Origin: Candidatus Nitrosopolaris nunavutensis
Lineage (GTDB): Archaea; Thermoproteota; Nitrososphaeria; Nitrososphaerales; Nitrososphaeraceae
Direction of reading: 5' to 3'
Assembly (NCBI GenBank): GCA_002501855.1
Contig: DAOM01000280.1
Location: 5,423 to 11,053, forward strand
Length of the DNA: 5,631 nt
Under the pieces are notes generated by a model. That model made no database searches. It was not told the DNA's origin and was given only the letters and a program-made list of their open reading frames with translations. Of this stretch, positions 5,259 to 5,631 are shown piece by piece. The translations under genes and the position numbers were made by a program. Each line of letters begins with the position of its first letter. The first letter of the stretch is position 1.

Positions 5259-5518
5259 GACGAATTAGAGTATAAACACAGATGACCAGAGAAAATTCGG
5301 GTCAAGATTATTGGCTGATGAAAGTGGGTCATAGAGCGGTGAATTAGGGTGATGGGCTCGGCTTAAGATTGGAAATTCAAATTATGTCCAGCGGGAATAG
5401 AAAACCTCTGTATCAGAATTCCTACAATTTGGTCCGTTAAGTCGAAATTATTGCAGTTACAAACAAGGATCTTAATAACACTCATTAATCAGAGCAGAAG
5501 GGACACTTTCTGAGTTTG
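5259..5518. other. Unassigned intergenic sequence
   Basis: No gene, tRNA or repeat is convincing here. Small open frames are present (for example ATG 5282 to TAG 5348, 22 codons) without family resemblance. A GGAAT/ATTCC pair (5394-5427) and GACC/GGTC (5284-5303) are weak hairpins. Together with 5173-5258 this makes about 396 bases between the alpha-type gene and the next start. Confidence 0.4.
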
Positions 5519-5559
5519 TTATAATGCATCTTTATATTCTAGCCGAAGTAAACAGGTGA
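5519..5559 (+). promoter_or_regulatory. Promoter and Shine-Dalgarno for the right-edge gene
   Basis: TTATAAT (5519-5525) is a TATA-like element that would place the transcript start near 5548. AGGTGA (5554-5559) is a strong archaeal Shine-Dalgarno, nine bases before the ATG at 5569. A second TATA-like run, TTTATATT (5531-5538), would start transcription after the SD and is therefore less likely. Confidence 0.5.
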
Positions 5560-5568
5560 AAGAAACTT

Positions 5569-5631
5569 ATGACAATCGCCTCTTCAATAGGATATCCACC
5601 TGGACCTCACTCAATTTTACCTAACAAATTA
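5569..5631 (+). CDS. N-terminal fragment of a gene, possibly cytochrome P450 (runs off right edge)
   Basis: The 21 visible codons read MTIASSIGYPPGPHSILPNK and continue open to the window end. The start is supported by the Shine-Dalgarno AGGTGA at 5554-5559. YPPGP followed by small and hydrophobic residues resembles the proline-rich hinge that opens many cytochrome P450 catalytic domains (PPGPxxxPxxG), and I recall P450 genes in soil Nitrososphaeraceae. The heme-binding Cys loop and the ExxR motif would lie beyond the window, so this rests on one short motif. That it is a real coding start is more certain than the family. Confidence 0.5.
   Translation, partial: MTIASSIGYPPGPHSILPNKL

Noticed and set aside
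5315..5321. CTGATGA, the core motif of hammerhead ribozymes and close to a C box of C/D RNAs
   Set aside because: The bases after it form no stem II leading to a GAAA. No stem I or III partners are visible, and no D box (CTGA) lies at C/D spacing.
5173..5568. RNase P RNA, SRP RNA or tRNA in the 3' intergenic stretch
   Set aside because: No RNase P GAGGAAAGTC/ACAGAA pair, no SRP S-domain GGAAG-type signature and no tRNA T-loop GGTTCAAATCC pattern were found.
1..5631. CRISPR array, insertion sequence or origin repeats
   Set aside because: No regularly spaced direct repeats, transposase motifs or terminal inverted repeats with target duplications are visible.

Overview
The window reads as chromosomal DNA of an archaeon, most likely an ammonia-oxidising Nitrososphaerota (Nitrososphaeraceae-like). 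The clues are a proteasome beta/alpha-type gene pair, TATA-like promoter elements with few Shine-Dalgarno sites, AT-rich sequence, and relics of two families that I recall as common in these genomes (PsbP-related secreted proteins and an archaeal HxlR-type regulator). The genus is inference.

Left third (1-1657): low coding density. At the left edge is the start of a minus-strand patatin-like phospholipase. Then comes about 425 bases without a clear gene. Next is a minus-strand PsbP-like gene broken by two frameshifts and an amber codon (529-1083), and the C-terminal remnant of an HxlR-type winged-helix regulator (about 1164-1421). A terminator-like hairpin and a long imperfect hairpin separate these relics from the next genes.

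Middle (1658-3599): two tandem plus-strand HtrA/DegQ-like serine proteases of 319 and 312 residues. Each has a His-Asp-Ser triad and one C-terminal PDZ domain, and neither has a visible signal peptide, so both look cytosolic. Two hairpins with T-runs close this unit.

Right (3911-5172): a two-gene proteasome operon. The first gene is a beta-type subunit with a complete Thr1/Asp17/Lys33 active site. The second is a divergent alpha-type subunit that has lost three of the four residues that order the gate in the canonical alpha ring. After it come a foldable RNA segment (5198-5258), unassigned sequence, and the first 21 codons of a gene that may encode a cytochrome P450.

The main observation is a perfect 26-base dyad, TGACTA-N14-TAGTCA, found upstream of the first HtrA gene (1588-1613) and again upstream of the proteasome operon (3851-3876). 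The sequence after it is also similar without gaps. If it is an operator, the two HtrA proteases and the divergent proteasome pair would form a co-regulated cytosolic protein-degradation island.
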